Assembly (NCBI GenBank): GCA_964388745.1
Contig: CAYMBP010000015.1
Coordinates: 1 to 41,544 of the forward strand
DNA: 41,544 nucleotides
Source: CAYMBP01 sp964388745
GTDB lineage: Bacteria > Babelota > Babeliae > Babelales > RVW-14
Reading direction: 5' to 3'
The notes beneath the pieces were generated by a model. That model was not told where the DNA came from. It saw only the letters and a list, made by a program, of their open reading frames with translations, and did no database searches. The position numbers and the translations under genes are program-made. Position 1 is the stretch's first letter, and every line of letters starts with the position of its first letter. This document shows positions 24,376-34,102 of this stretch, one piece after another.

Positions 24376-25319
24376 GATTCCTCGTTGCGAATAAGATGGT
24401 CAAGGTTATTTAGTGGATGTTTTTCATCACACATTTGGGCAAGGTGTTGTTGCGAAACGTGTGTATAAATTTCTGTGGTAACAATAGTTTGGTGGCCAAG
24501 CAGCTCTTGAATAATTCGTAAATCGACTCCTTGATTAAGTAAATGGGTGGCAAACGAGTGACGAACTTTATGGGCAGAAAACTGCCGTCCAATATTTAAA
24601 AACTTTCTGAACATTTCAAAAATGCGTTGTACTGATCGAGTTGAAATAGGGCCCCCTTGGCAGTTAATAAAAAGTTTATTTTCATTGCTTTTTTTGGTTT
24701 TAAGAAGGGTGTTGCGTTCTTCATGTAGGTAACGCAACAGTCGCTCTTCTGCCTTAGAACCAAATAAAACAATTCGTTCTTTTTTTCCTTTACCAAAGAC
24801 TTTTATGCTTTTTTCTGCAAAATTAATGTCTGATAAACAGATGCTCACAGCTTCTGAGCAGCGGACACCCGTTGCATAGACAAGCTCAAAAATGGCTCGG
24901 TCGCGCAATGGATATCGTGTTGGTAAATCTTCATCTTTTAGTTTATCAAGCAGGTAAAAAATTTCATCTACACTAACAACAGCCGGCAATTTTCTGTCAA
25001 GGCGAGGTGTGGCAACAGATAGCGCAAGATCGGTTCCCTCTCCTTTTAAAAAATCTTGAAACGAGCGTAAACAAGAGAGTTTTCGCGCAAGAGATGTTTT
25101 TGCAATTTGCTTGTAAAACAATGTTACGACGTATCGTCTTACAATGACTTTTAGAGGAGGGCTCTCTTTCCCCTCTTTTTCTTCAATGCGCTTCCAAAAG
25201 GTTCCAAGTTGCTTGAGGTCCCCCAAGTAGGCGCGCAACGTGTGAGATGAAGCATTTTTTTCAACTTCAAGATAGGTTAAAAAGTCGGTAACTACGTCAT
25301 GAAATTTTTTCGTATCCAT
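24372..25319 (-). CDS. Tyrosine recombinase XerC/XerD family
   Basis: The recombinase resolves chromosome dimers at a dif site, usually with FtsK help. Of 315 residues, about 1-105 form the SAM-like core-binding domain (FLTYLEVEKNASSHTLRAYL). The catalytic domain shows the full set: Arg153 in ATGVRCSEA, the beta-hairpin Lys in GKGKKER (about 176-182), His250 and Arg253 in AHKVRHSFATH, His276 in LLGHQ, and nucleophile Tyr285 in TTEIYTHV. Length and ending suit XerC or XerD; sequence alone does not tell which, or whether it works alone. AAGGAG is 5 nt before the ATG. It heads the minus-strand run down to 19872 and diverges from nth. Confidence 0.92.
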   Translation of the reverse strand: MDTKKFHDVVTDFLTYLEVEKNASSHTLRAYLGDLKQLGTFWKRIEEKEGKESPPLKVIVRRYVVTLFYKQIAKTSLARKLSCLRSFQDFLKGEGTDLALSVATPRLDRKLPAVVSVDEIFYLLDKLKDEDLPTRYPLRDRAIFELVYATGVRCSEAVSICLSDINFAEKSIKVFGKGKKERIVLFGSKAEERLLRYLHEERNTLLKTKKSNENKLFINCQGGPISTRSVQRIFEMFRKFLNIGRQFSAHKVRHSFATHLLNQGVDLRIIQELLGHQTIVTTEIYTHVSQQHLAQMCDEKHPLNNLDHLIRNEES

Positions 25320-25385
25320 GAGAACTCCTTTTCGTTATAATCTTACACTACACCTGATTGTTATTCATTGTTAAGGAAAAACAAA

Positions 25386-26051
25386 ATGGCAGATAAAAAG
25401 ATCAATCCAGAAAGCATTATTAGGCAGCTACGAGCAGTAACGGCTTCATTTACTCTTCCGTTAATCGATCAGATTATTGAAGAATGTGGCCATGATTCGT
25501 ATCTCATTTTGATTTCCTGTTTGTTAAGTCTTCGGGTGAAGGATACAACAACCATTCACGTTTGCCGAGAGCTTTTTGCTCGAATACGCACACCATATGA
25601 GTTGTTGGCGTTACCCCTTGATGAATTGGAACGAATTATTTTCAGAACTGGGTTTTATCGCAACAAGGCGAGAGTGCTTCGTTTCGTGAGCCAGGAATTG
25701 ATTAATCGCTTTGATAGTCAGGTGCCTCAAACACGTGAGGAGTTACTCAGCATCAAGGGGATTGGTCATAAAACAGCGAATTTAGTTCTTGGCATGGCCT
25801 TTGGTCTGCCATATGTCTGTGTTGACACGCATGTTCATCGTATTTCAAATCGCCTTGGGCTTATTAAGACAAAATCGGTTGAGCAAAGTGAATTGGAGCT
25901 TGAAAAGAGACTTCCTAAAAATTTATGGATTGAGTGGAACACGCAGTTGGTTATGTGGGGACAAAATATCTGTGGGCCACTTTCGCCTAAGTGCAGCCAG
26001 TGTCCGCTGAATAAGATTTGCAAGCGAGTCGGAGTAACCAAAAGCCGTTAG
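25386..26051 (+). CDS. nth: Endonuclease III-like DNA glycosylase/AP lyase
   Basis: The enzyme removes oxidised pyrimidines and cuts abasic sites in base excision repair. The 221-residue protein has the helix-hairpin-helix LLSIKGIGHKTANLVLGMAF (about residues 119-138) with the catalytic Lys, the catalytic Asp in CVDTHVHRISNRLG (about 146), and a 4Fe-4S ligand set spaced C-x6-C-x2-C-x5-C (CGPLSPKCSQCPLNKIC). One departure is LLSLRVKDTTT where E. coli-type Nth has LLSAQ.TD, so substrate preference may differ. I chose the ATG at 25386, with AAGGA 8 nt upstream; an in-frame TTG at 25368 precedes that site. Only 66 nt separate it from the divergent Xer gene, with a TATAAT at 25336-25341. Confidence 0.9.
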   Translation: MADKKINPESIIRQLRAVTASFTLPLIDQIIEECGHDSYLILISCLLSLRVKDTTTIHVCRELFARIRTPYELLALPLDELERIIFRTGFYRNKARVLRFVSQELINRFDSQVPQTREELLSIKGIGHKTANLVLGMAFGLPYVCVDTHVHRISNRLGLIKTKSVEQSELELEKRLPKNLWIEWNTQLVMWGQNICGPLSPKCSQCPLNKICKRVGVTKSR

Positions 26052-26067
26052 GTGATTAGATCATCAC
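26052..26067 (+). terminator. Weak hairpin after nth
   Basis: gtgat pairs with atcac around a 6-nt loop right after the stop, followed by the T-rich gtttactttgttt. Only 5 bp of stem, so it is a weak candidate. Confidence 0.3.
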
Positions 26068-26143
26068 GTTTACTTTGTTTGCTGAGAATGATCTATTTAA
26101 GATTAAATCTATGAAAGTCTTTGAGTGTTTTTTACCGCTTATG

Positions 26144-29100
26144 CTAGGGTGTTTGTATTGCAAGCCCATATTTCAGTGGTTCAACAAGTGCGGAGTCAAG
26201 CGTTCGTTTTTGTTGCGCTGGTGCTGGTGGTAGCATACCTTGTTTAATCTCCCATTCTAATTTCTTCATTTTATCAAGCTCTTCTTGAAGGGATTGTGCT
26301 GGATATGGCTTAGATCTAATCGCTGGGTTTTTTTCAAAGAAAGTAATGAGATATTGTCTAATATCTTCCTGAGTATTTTGGAGTTTAGCCTTGATGCTGT
26401 TAATACGCGTAGAATCGCTTAATTCTTGAAACTTCATTTGGATTTCTTGTTGCTGGTTATACAAGGCTGTTATATTTTGGGCAAACTCACCGTAGTCATG
26501 CATTTTTTGAACACGCAATCTCATCAGATCAATTTTTTCCTCAGCCCGAGGCTCTTGCTCAATTTGATCATCAATTTTTCTAAGAAATCGTTCATGTTTT
26601 TTGGTGAAATCACTGATTGCCTCTTCAGCCTCTTCTTGCATTTTAATAAGCATTTTAAGGTCTTCAGGCTTTCTTTCTTGCGCGATAATGTTACTCAATC
26701 GAAGAAGGTGCTCACTGTGAAGCTGTATTCGCTCTTGAGTTACTCGGTCAATTTCGGTATCACGCTCTTGTATTTGCTGCATAATATCGCTACGCATTTT
26801 TAACACCTGAGGATTATCAGGATTCATAGATAATAGTTTATTTGCTTTTTCAAGTTGTTGTTTGTCATAATTTTGTGCTAACAGGAGGTTTTCAGAAAGT
26901 TCTTTATAGGATGAAAGTATTTTGCGTTCAAGTTTGTTACGGGCCCGATTGTTGTCTTGTGTATTGAGCAAGAGCTCATCCTTTTTGTAATAGACATTTG
27001 TTAATGAACTTACACGTACGACAACGCGCTTGAATGCTTGATAAGCATCAGTTACCTTCTCTTTAAGTGTGCGATTAATTTTATCAAGTGTTTGTTTGTC
27101 AAAATCAGGATCTTTAAAGAAGCGTAAGATAACATTATAATTAAAACTTCTTACTTTTTGCGTGGTCTCTTTGAGCTCTGCAATGTTTTTTTCAAGGTTC
27201 TCTATTTTTTGATCAAACGGTGTTGGTTGTGCAGGTTGTTTGATGCGCGGTTTGGTATAGGACTTTTTTTGTTGTAAGAGTGTTCGGCCTTGTCTTGTTG
27301 CTTCTGATAGCTTAATAAAAGGTATAATGCGGTTTTCTCGGTTCACTTTTTTAAAATAGGCTTGATATCTTAGTTTTTCAAGTTGTTCATCAATAGTTTT
27401 AATTGCTTCTGTAGACTCTTTATTTTCAAGAAGATCTTTTTCTTGTTGGTAACGACTTTGTTGTTGCATATATTCAGTAATTAATTTTCCATATTCTTCT
27501 CTGATATTTTTAAGCGTACTATTTGTTTCTTCTTTATTAATATATTTATTAAGTCGTCGAGCACTTTCAAGGGTTTCATTGCTTATTACTTCTTCATTTT
27601 GTTCAAGCTTAGCTGCAAGAAGTGCTTTCTTGCCTGGTGAGTGTGGCTGCTGGAGCTGATAGATGATTTCTTGATTTTGATCTTTCATGAGTTGTAGATA
27701 GTTGGAGTGTTGCTCAAAGTGTTTTACTTCAAGTTCGAATATCTCTTTGTGCAACTGTTCTCGTTCTTTCATGAGCGCTTCACGTTGAGGTTGATTTTCA
27801 GGGTCTTGAGTGGTATTTATGTCTTGTAATGCTTCTTCTATTCTGCGTAAAGTGTCTGTTCGTTTTGCTATGTTTTGCTCAATTTGAGTAATAATCTTTG
27901 GATATTTTTTCAAGAGCTTATTCTCAACTTTTTCTGCTTCTTTGATTAAGCGGTCATCTCTAAACTGCTCCTCAACCGCTTTAGTCAGCATGCCGCCTTC
28001 CCGTTGGATACGTCTGCTTTCTTGGGCATATTGTCGGACAGGCATATTTTTATATGAAATAAATTTATCTCTATCCTCAATCAACTTGGTACCTGCTTGA
28101 TAGGTGTCTCGACCAGCCTTAAGAACATTCATAATGTTTCCAATGTAGGTAGCTGCGCCTACTTTCTTTAAAATACCTTCTTGATGCAATACATCATCGC
28201 TCGTGCGCTTAACCGCTTCAAGTGGTATTTCAAGGTCTTTAAGAAGATCAAGGTCTGGGGTTGCTGTTCGCAGAGTCTTTTCTAAAAGACTCTTTATTTT
28301 TTGTTCGCTTTTTTCAAGCGCCTTGCGGGCGCGATTTTCCCGCCATGCCTTGTAGCTTCGTACTGGATGAAGGAGTGAAAGCTTTTGTGCTTGTTGCTCA
28401 GGAAGCAGGTCTTTTTGAGGCTCAAATGGTTTTGCAGGTGCTAGTGGCGCTACCGCTTTTTGAGCCGGTTGTGTTGTTTGGTTACCTATTTTATTTTGAG
28501 CCCACTTCATTGCAGAAGATGCCATGTTTGCAGCTTTTTCTATGAACGTCTCGTTAGGAATAGCTTTGCTCTTGAAGCTGAAGATTTGAGGATGCAAGAG
28601 TTCATTCTGGTGGTATTGTAGCTCTTCTTCAATTTTTTTACGTACCTCATCAGAAAGGATAGGATTTTCTAATTGATCTTGGAGGAGCACAATGGTTGCT
28701 CTTCGCTCAGCAGGGGTCATTAGCTGAATAAGCTCTTCTTTGACTTGTTCTTTTTCTTTATTGAGCTTTCGTATCTCTTTTTTACGTTGATCCTCTTCAA
28801 GCTCTTGGCGTTGTTTTTCTTCTGAAAACTCTGTGCTTTTGAGTCTGATCTTTCTATCAACTTCAGAAAGTTGATTTTCGAGGCTTTCTCTTTCTCGCTG
28901 TTCCTCTTGAGCTCTTTTTAATCTTGTTAGCACCTGTTCAGCTCTATCAAGAGTCTTATTTTTTTCATTGATTTCTTCTGTTTTTTTTATTTTTTGTTGA
29001 TCAATTTGTGATGCTTGCTCCATTGCTTTTTGAGCATCTAGTTGTTCTTTTTGTGCGCGCTCAAGATTTGCTTGAAATCTTTCTTTTGAATTTTGCAACT

Positions 29101-32100
29101 CTCTTTTTTTATTGGTAAATTCATGAATTCCTTTGCTGTATTCCAGGGTGATAAGTTCAGAGTCAACTTTCATGTTTCGATCATTAATTTTGTGTGCTGC
29201 TTCATCAAGTTCAAGTTGCTTGAGACGATCTTTTTTGTCATTGATTTCTTGAGCATATGATTTTTTTTCTATGGCTGTATCGATAGCTTTGAGAAGGCCT
29301 TCTGGGTCACGAGGAAGGTTTATCTTAAGATTGCTAAGCTTATTGTTTTCATTGTTGAGTTTTTCTGAGTTCCAAAAGGCTCCTACATTACCCGGTTCTG
29401 ACTTTAATTTTTCTATAATTTTTTCTTGATCCTTAACAGCTTTGACCTTATCCTCAAGTTCTTTTTTGAGTTCTTCTAGTTTTATGTTGGATCGATTGTA
29501 TTGATTTACACGTTTTACAGCTTGTTGTTGTTTAGCCAGTTGATTACTTTGCTTTTCTTCTAAGTCTTTTAGCTCATTTTTTACTTGTTCTTTTTCTTCT
29601 TCGACTTTTTTAAGGCTTTCACTTTTTTTAATGCGCTCCTTAAATGTTTTTTGTACATTTCTAATATCATCTAAAGTGAGTTCTGGGAATTCTTTATTAT
29701 AGTCAAGGTCCTGAGGCTTTTGACGTTTTGCTTCTTCTTCAAGAGCTTTGATGAGGCCTTCTATTTTTTCTATCTGTTGGTCATACTCTTCAATGACGTT
29801 TCTGTTTTTCTCGATTGCTTGATTTGCATTCTTAAGCTGAACTTCAAGCGTTTTAGAACTGCCGCTATCTAATTCTGTGATCTCTTTTTGCAGATTTATG
29901 ACTTCTTGGTTAAGTTCTTTAACTCGCGATTCTTTCTTCTTGATGGATTCTGCTAGCTCGCTTGAAGACATATTTGAATAATTTAATATGTCTTTATGAA
30001 GCGTTTTTTCAAGATCTGTAATCTTTTTATTTATGGTAGCTTTCTGTAAGTCAAGATTATCAAGATCATTTTTTATTATTTGAAAATCACTCTCAGGAGG
30101 GTTTTCAAGCTCTTTAATTTTTTGTGGAATATTTTCATTCAGCTCTTTAAGCTTTGTTCTGATCCGGAGCAGTTCATCTGACTCAAGCAATTCTTGAGTT
30201 ACTTTTTCAAAGGTTTCTTGTATAATTTTTAGGCTTTCAACTTCTCTGGTTGTATCTGTTTGTTCTGGGGCATAAAAATAAGGTTTTTTAAAACGTTGGT
30301 CGAGTGGTGTTGGGCTTTCAAGCTCCTGAGCATGTCGCCTGATAAGATTGTAGTAAAGATCAAACTCTTCTTGTCTGTCAGAAGGGACTTCACCATTTTG
30401 AGTGAGCTTGAGGGCTTCTTGTCGTAGGCTTGCAATGTTACCGCGCCGCTCTGCAGGAGTAAGCCAGTAAAAAGAGGTAAGAAGATCCTGCTTCTGCTTC
30501 TCTTTACTTTGAATAGACTGAAGTAAGGAAACCTGTTGTTCTTTGAGTTGAATAATTCCTGCTGGAACATTCTCTTGTTTTTTTAGTTGATTCAGGTAAT
30601 TGACTTCGGTATCAATTTCTTTTTGAGTAATTTGATTGTTATTTTGGACATCATTTGTTTCTTTTTCTATTGCTTGACGAGCAGCTTGTTCCTCTTGAGT
30701 ATCAGTTTTTTCTAAGCTGGTGATTTTTTGAAGAGTTGCCACGCGCTCTTTATAAATACTTGGAGCTTGTTCTTTCGCTTTTTTTGTTTTGCTCTTTAAA
30801 TTTGATAAGAAATCTTTTGTTTTCTGAGAGAGCTTTCGTTTCTTTTTAAGTGGCTCAGGCTTTGTTGCAGGCTTCGCTTCTTCTTTTGATTTCAGTTGAA
30901 CTTCTTGTTCTTCTTCTCTCTTGAAGCTTTCTTCTTTTAAATCGTTTTTTTGCGGGATGAGCTCTTTTTGTAAGATCTTCTCTTGATCTTGAATTATTTG
31001 ATTATTCGTTTTAAGTGCTGTCGCATTTTGAGTAATGTTATATTGTAAAGCATCTCTCTCTTTCTTGAGTTCTTCTAATTGTTCTGAGTATTTGTTTAGT
31101 TGTGGTATTCCTCTGGAAGAAGTATATGTTTCAAGAGCCATTTTATGGCTTTGAATAAACTTTTCTGTATCCTCAATTTGTTCAGTTATTGTTGCTTGTT
31201 GATTTATAAGATTTTTAATTTCTTTCTCTTTCTCTCGTGTTTGAGGGCTATTTGCTTCTTTTTGTAGATTTTTAATAGAGGTAGAGCGCTGGAGAATTTG
31301 TTTAGCAAGATTTTGAGATTCCGCATTTAGCTTTTCTTTTTCTTCTTGAAGAAGCTTGCGTTTATGATTGCTTGTTAAAGCAATTAAATCATCTTTTTTG
31401 ATAGAGCCTTCATGAATTTTATAGTATGCCTGGTTGAGTAAGAGTTGATTATTCTCATTTTTTAATTGGGATAATTCACTTTTTTTTAAGGTTAAGCTAT
31501 CAACATTTGTAATTAAGTTTTTGAGTGAAGTTAATCTCTGATCGCTTTCTTTTTTCTCTTCTTGAAATTGCATAAGCTGTTTTTCTAATGATTTTATTTC
31601 ATTTAAAGAATACGCTTCTATTGATGTTTTAGGAAGAGGAAGGGCGTTGACTAGGTAGTCAATACTTGAAGAATTTTTGTCTGTAGTCTTGAGGCTGGTT
31701 ATTTTGGCTCGGAGACCTACAATGTTATCATTCAATTCTTTGTTTTTTTGTAGTTCTTTGGTTAATTCCTGAGTAAGTTCTGTCCGATTAAGGTTTGCAG
31801 AATTAAGCTTAGAAAGTTCCTGTTCAATTTTTACTGTTTCTTTGGTTAATGTTTCAATTTTTGTATTATTTGAAATTATATCTCTATCAGTAAGATATTT
31901 ATTTCTTTCAGGGAGAGGAGTTGTACTAAGTTCTTTCACTTTGATTGGATCAAGATTTATATATTTTTTTTCAAGTATATTTATTGTTGTTGGTATATCA
32001 GGAAGCTCTGCGAGCTCTTTTTTTATTGATGTAAGTCGGGCTTCTTTTTTTTCAAAAATGCTTTTTTGATTTTCTACGATATTTTGTTGTTTTTCTATTT

Positions 32101-32836
32101 CTTCTTGAATGCCGATAGAAGTTAATGGAAAAATGGCTTTTATTTGTTGTTGAATGTCCTCTCGAATTTTTTGTTGATCTTTAAGTTGTTCTTGCAGTTT
32201 TTGTAGTCGATTATAAACTTTCTCTGGGGGCAATACTACGGGGTCATTTTCCATTATCTTTTTGAGGTCTTGTATCTCTTTTAGTTTAGCCTCTTGCATT
32301 TTAAGGAGTTTATTTTTTTCTTCTTCTTGTTTTTTTATTTTTTCTTGGGTCTGCTTAAGTGTAGCTTGAGCTGTGCGTTGTGCTTCAATACGTGCAAGTT
32401 TTTTGGACATTTCTTGATATGTGGCTGATTGTTTATGCCGATTATCAAGTGTTATGGTCTCATCCCAGAGGGCACGTTGAACTTTTTGAGAAGTTGTTGG
32501 CAATGCTGAAAATGAATGTCGCGACTCAAGAGGGGGCTGCTCTGGTTGACGAAGAAAGTCATATGTACGATTAACTCGGTCCGGGCTTGGTTGTTGTGCG
32601 TATATCATTGATGCACGAGGAGTATTTTTTTGGGTTGGTTCTGAGTGTATGCTTACTGATTGGTGAGTAGGAAATGCACTAGGCCCCTGAAAAAGCAAAT
32701 TAGCAGCTTTACGTTCATCTTTTTCTGGAGGTAGCAAGGCATGAGAAGTGCTTAATCGGTCTACTCTTGAAAAAGCCGTTTGGCAAGTTACAATATTAAT
32801 AAAAATAATGAGTGCTTTTTTTATATTGCATTTCAC
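26144..32836 (-). CDS. Giant exported coiled-coil protein (2230 aa)
   Basis: The start is a GTG at 32836 with AGGA 6 nt upstream. The signal peptide is MKCNIKKALIIFINIVTCQT with cleavage near AFS. About 120 residues of Pro/Ser-rich sequence follow, then nearly 2000 residues of heptad-type Lys/Glu/Gln-rich coiled coil with Leu/Ile repeats, broken by short non-coil modules. One module occurs twice: LTPAERRGNIASLRQEAL near residue 791 and MTPAERRATIVLLQDQLE near residue 1373. Each is followed by an SD..(E) helix ending in a Tyr-containing segment. A more basic, less regular stretch (about 1440-1600) lies in the second half. I recognise no enzymatic domain. It is probably periplasmic, surface or secreted. 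Together with the upstream 320-aa coiled-coil gene it forms a likely operon. Confidence 0.85.
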   Translation of the reverse strand: MKCNIKKALIIFINIVTCQTAFSRVDRLSTSHALLPPEKDERKAANLLFQGPSAFPTHQSVSIHSEPTQKNTPRASMIYAQQPSPDRVNRTYDFLRQPEQPPLESRHSFSALPTTSQKVQRALWDETITLDNRHKQSATYQEMSKKLARIEAQRTAQATLKQTQEKIKKQEEEKNKLLKMQEAKLKEIQDLKKIMENDPVVLPPEKVYNRLQKLQEQLKDQQKIREDIQQQIKAIFPLTSIGIQEEIEKQQNIVENQKSIFEKKEARLTSIKKELAELPDIPTTINILEKKYINLDPIKVKELSTTPLPERNKYLTDRDIISNNTKIETLTKETVKIEQELSKLNSANLNRTELTQELTKELQKNKELNDNIVGLRAKITSLKTTDKNSSSIDYLVNALPLPKTSIEAYSLNEIKSLEKQLMQFQEEKKESDQRLTSLKNLITNVDSLTLKKSELSQLKNENNQLLLNQAYYKIHEGSIKKDDLIALTSNHKRKLLQEEKEKLNAESQNLAKQILQRSTSIKNLQKEANSPQTREKEKEIKNLINQQATITEQIEDTEKFIQSHKMALETYTSSRGIPQLNKYSEQLEELKKERDALQYNITQNATALKTNNQIIQDQEKILQKELIPQKNDLKEESFKREEEQEVQLKSKEEAKPATKPEPLKKKRKLSQKTKDFLSNLKSKTKKAKEQAPSIYKERVATLQKITSLEKTDTQEEQAARQAIEKETNDVQNNNQITQKEIDTEVNYLNQLKKQENVPAGIIQLKEQQVSLLQSIQSKEKQKQDLLTSFYWLTPAERRGNIASLRQEALKLTQNGEVPSDRQEEFDLYYNLIRRHAQELESPTPLDQRFKKPYFYAPEQTDTTREVESLKIIQETFEKVTQELLESDELLRIRTKLKELNENIPQKIKELENPPESDFQIIKNDLDNLDLQKATINKKITDLEKTLHKDILNYSNMSSSELAESIKKKESRVKELNQEVINLQKEITELDSGSSKTLEVQLKNANQAIEKNRNVIEEYDQQIEKIEGLIKALEEEAKRQKPQDLDYNKEFPELTLDDIRNVQKTFKERIKKSESLKKVEEEKEQVKNELKDLEEKQSNQLAKQQQAVKRVNQYNRSNIKLEELKKELEDKVKAVKDQEKIIEKLKSEPGNVGAFWNSEKLNNENNKLSNLKINLPRDPEGLLKAIDTAIEKKSYAQEINDKKDRLKQLELDEAAHKINDRNMKVDSELITLEYSKGIHEFTNKKRELQNSKERFQANLERAQKEQLDAQKAMEQASQIDQQKIKKTEEINEKNKTLDRAEQVLTRLKRAQEEQRERESLENQLSEVDRKIRLKSTEFSEEKQRQELEEDQRKKEIRKLNKEKEQVKEELIQLMTPAERRATIVLLQDQLENPILSDEVRKKIEEELQYHQNELLHPQIFSFKSKAIPNETFIEKAANMASSAMKWAQNKIGNQTTQPAQKAVAPLAPAKPFEPQKDLLPEQQAQKLSLLHPVRSYKAWRENRARKALEKSEQKIKSLLEKTLRTATPDLDLLKDLEIPLEAVKRTSDDVLHQEGILKKVGAATYIGNIMNVLKAGRDTYQAGTKLIEDRDKFISYKNMPVRQYAQESRRIQREGGMLTKAVEEQFRDDRLIKEAEKVENKLLKKYPKIITQIEQNIAKRTDTLRRIEEALQDINTTQDPENQPQREALMKEREQLHKEIFELEVKHFEQHSNYLQLMKDQNQEIIYQLQQPHSPGKKALLAAKLEQNEEVISNETLESARRLNKYINKEETNSTLKNIREEYGKLITEYMQQQSRYQQEKDLLENKESTEAIKTIDEQLEKLRYQAYFKKVNRENRIIPFIKLSEATRQGRTLLQQKKSYTKPRIKQPAQPTPFDQKIENLEKNIAELKETTQKVRSFNYNVILRFFKDPDFDKQTLDKINRTLKEKVTDAYQAFKRVVVRVSSLTNVYYKKDELLLNTQDNNRARNKLERKILSSYKELSENLLLAQNYDKQQLEKANKLLSMNPDNPQVLKMRSDIMQQIQERDTEIDRVTQERIQLHSEHLLRLSNIIAQERKPEDLKMLIKMQEEAEEAISDFTKKHERFLRKIDDQIEQEPRAEEKIDLMRLRVQKMHDYGEFAQNITALYNQQQEIQMKFQELSDSTRINSIKAKLQNTQEDIRQYLITFFEKNPAIRSKPYPAQSLQEELDKMKKLEWEIKQGMLPPAPAQQKRTLDSALVEPLKYGLAIQTP

Positions 32837-32950
32837 AATACTTCCTTTTTTTACATATAATTAAAGACTCTTAACGTGATGCAATTGACTTTTACAAGTC
32901 TGCCAACCCGGGAATTCACAAAGTGAATGATAGGGCTTAATCTTAAGCCT

Positions 32951-33913
32951 TTAGCTTTTGCGCAAAAAGCTTTTTTGTACATTGCTATGTTCTGCTTTAA
33001 GGTCATTTATATAACGATTTAGTTCACGTTTTTCTCGTTCTCTAGCGGGACTTCTCATGGCAATTTCAAGCTCAAGTTCACTCTCTTGTTCCTTGAGCTC
33101 TTCAATGATCTTTGTATTAATTGTTGGGGCATTTTTTTGTATCTCTTTTATTTTTTGTTGAATAGCTTTTTGCATAGAGCGAAGCTTTTCAATATAGGCA
33201 TAGGCCTCTTTGTGTTCTTCTTGAAGTTGTTTGATCAATTCGGAGAGCTCTTCTTCTTTTTGAGAAATTAATTTTATCAGGATTTGCTCTTGGTCAATGA
33301 GTTCTTTTTGAAAAATGTTTTCTATTTTTGTTAGCGTTGTCTGAGCTTCTGATAATTTTTCATTAAGAAGTCTCTCTTCTTGATTAAGAGCTTCAATTCC
33401 TTCAGGGTCTGTTATCTCTTTTTTAAGCTTGCTAATTACCTGAATTTTTTCATTAAAACGCAGGATATCACTGGTAATCTCATTAAGTGTATCTTGAGTA
33501 AGGGCTGTATTAATGCGAGCATTAACGAGCGGTTCAATTTTAGCGTTGGAAAAGTCTTGGTTGAGTCTATTAACAAATTCGTCAATATTATTGGCTGTGT
33601 AGCGCTTTTGAGTAGAAGCGTGGTTGAGAGTTTTCCATAAGCTTTTCATATAAAGGCGAACTCCTGACTGAGGAGCTTGCACCATAGTCTCTGTTCGCTT
33701 AAACTGTGAAGAATTTTTTTGTTGATTGAGATTTTCAAAATAGTTCTTTGGTGGTTGTTCTTCAAATAAATCTTTGTAAAGGGGGTCTTTTGTCTCTGCT
33801 GCATCTTTGATTTGATTTGCAACCATGCGATTGAGAGGGCTAAGATTAAGAGAATAACTTATGACCAAACCAGCTATTATTATAATTTTTGTGTAAAACT
33901 CTTTTATTTTCAT
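32951..33913 (-). CDS. Exported coiled-coil protein (320 aa)
   Basis: The protein begins with a basic N-region and hydrophobic segment (MKIKEFYTKIIIIAGLVISY), a signal peptide or anchor. A less ordered region follows to about residue 130 (VRLYMKSLWKTLNHAS). About residues 135-315 form a long Glu/Lys/Gln-rich coiled coil (LISQKEEELSELIKQLQEEH). No family is recognised. GAGGGA lies 7 nt before the ATG. The gene precedes the 2230-aa coiled-coil gene on the same strand with 114 nt between. Both have the same architecture, so a shared structure or direct coil-coil pairing is plausible but unproven. Confidence 0.75.
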   Translation of the reverse strand: MKIKEFYTKIIIIAGLVISYSLNLSPLNRMVANQIKDAAETKDPLYKDLFEEQPPKNYFENLNQQKNSSQFKRTETMVQAPQSGVRLYMKSLWKTLNHASTQKRYTANNIDEFVNRLNQDFSNAKIEPLVNARINTALTQDTLNEITSDILRFNEKIQVISKLKKEITDPEGIEALNQEERLLNEKLSEAQTTLTKIENIFQKELIDQEQILIKLISQKEEELSELIKQLQEEHKEAYAYIEKLRSMQKAIQQKIKEIQKNAPTINTKIIEELKEQESELELEIAMRSPAREREKRELNRYINDLKAEHSNVQKSFLRKS

Positions 33914-34102
33914 TAAATATCCCTCATCTTTTTTTGTATTACTTATTGATCAATAAAAGTATTCTCTATTAATTGTACAAGGTAATATTTTGTAATAGCA
34001 ATAGTTTTTGTCTGATTAAAGAAGTGGCTTGTATTTGTTTGGATAATTGAGAGGGTATGAGTAGAGGGTATTTTTTTAATAAACCGTAGGTGTTTTCATG
34101 AA

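Noticed and set aside
30229..30570. 113-codon frame on the minus strand within the giant coiled-coil gene
   Set aside because: Out-of-phase shadow of the coiled-coil gene, with the composition expected from a frameshift of Lys/Glu-rich codons.
32933..32950. Hairpin gggctta / taagcct after the 320-aa coiled-coil gene
   Set aside because: 7 bp including a G-T pair and no U-run on the minus strand. Could be chance, and it would separate two genes that otherwise look co-transcribed.
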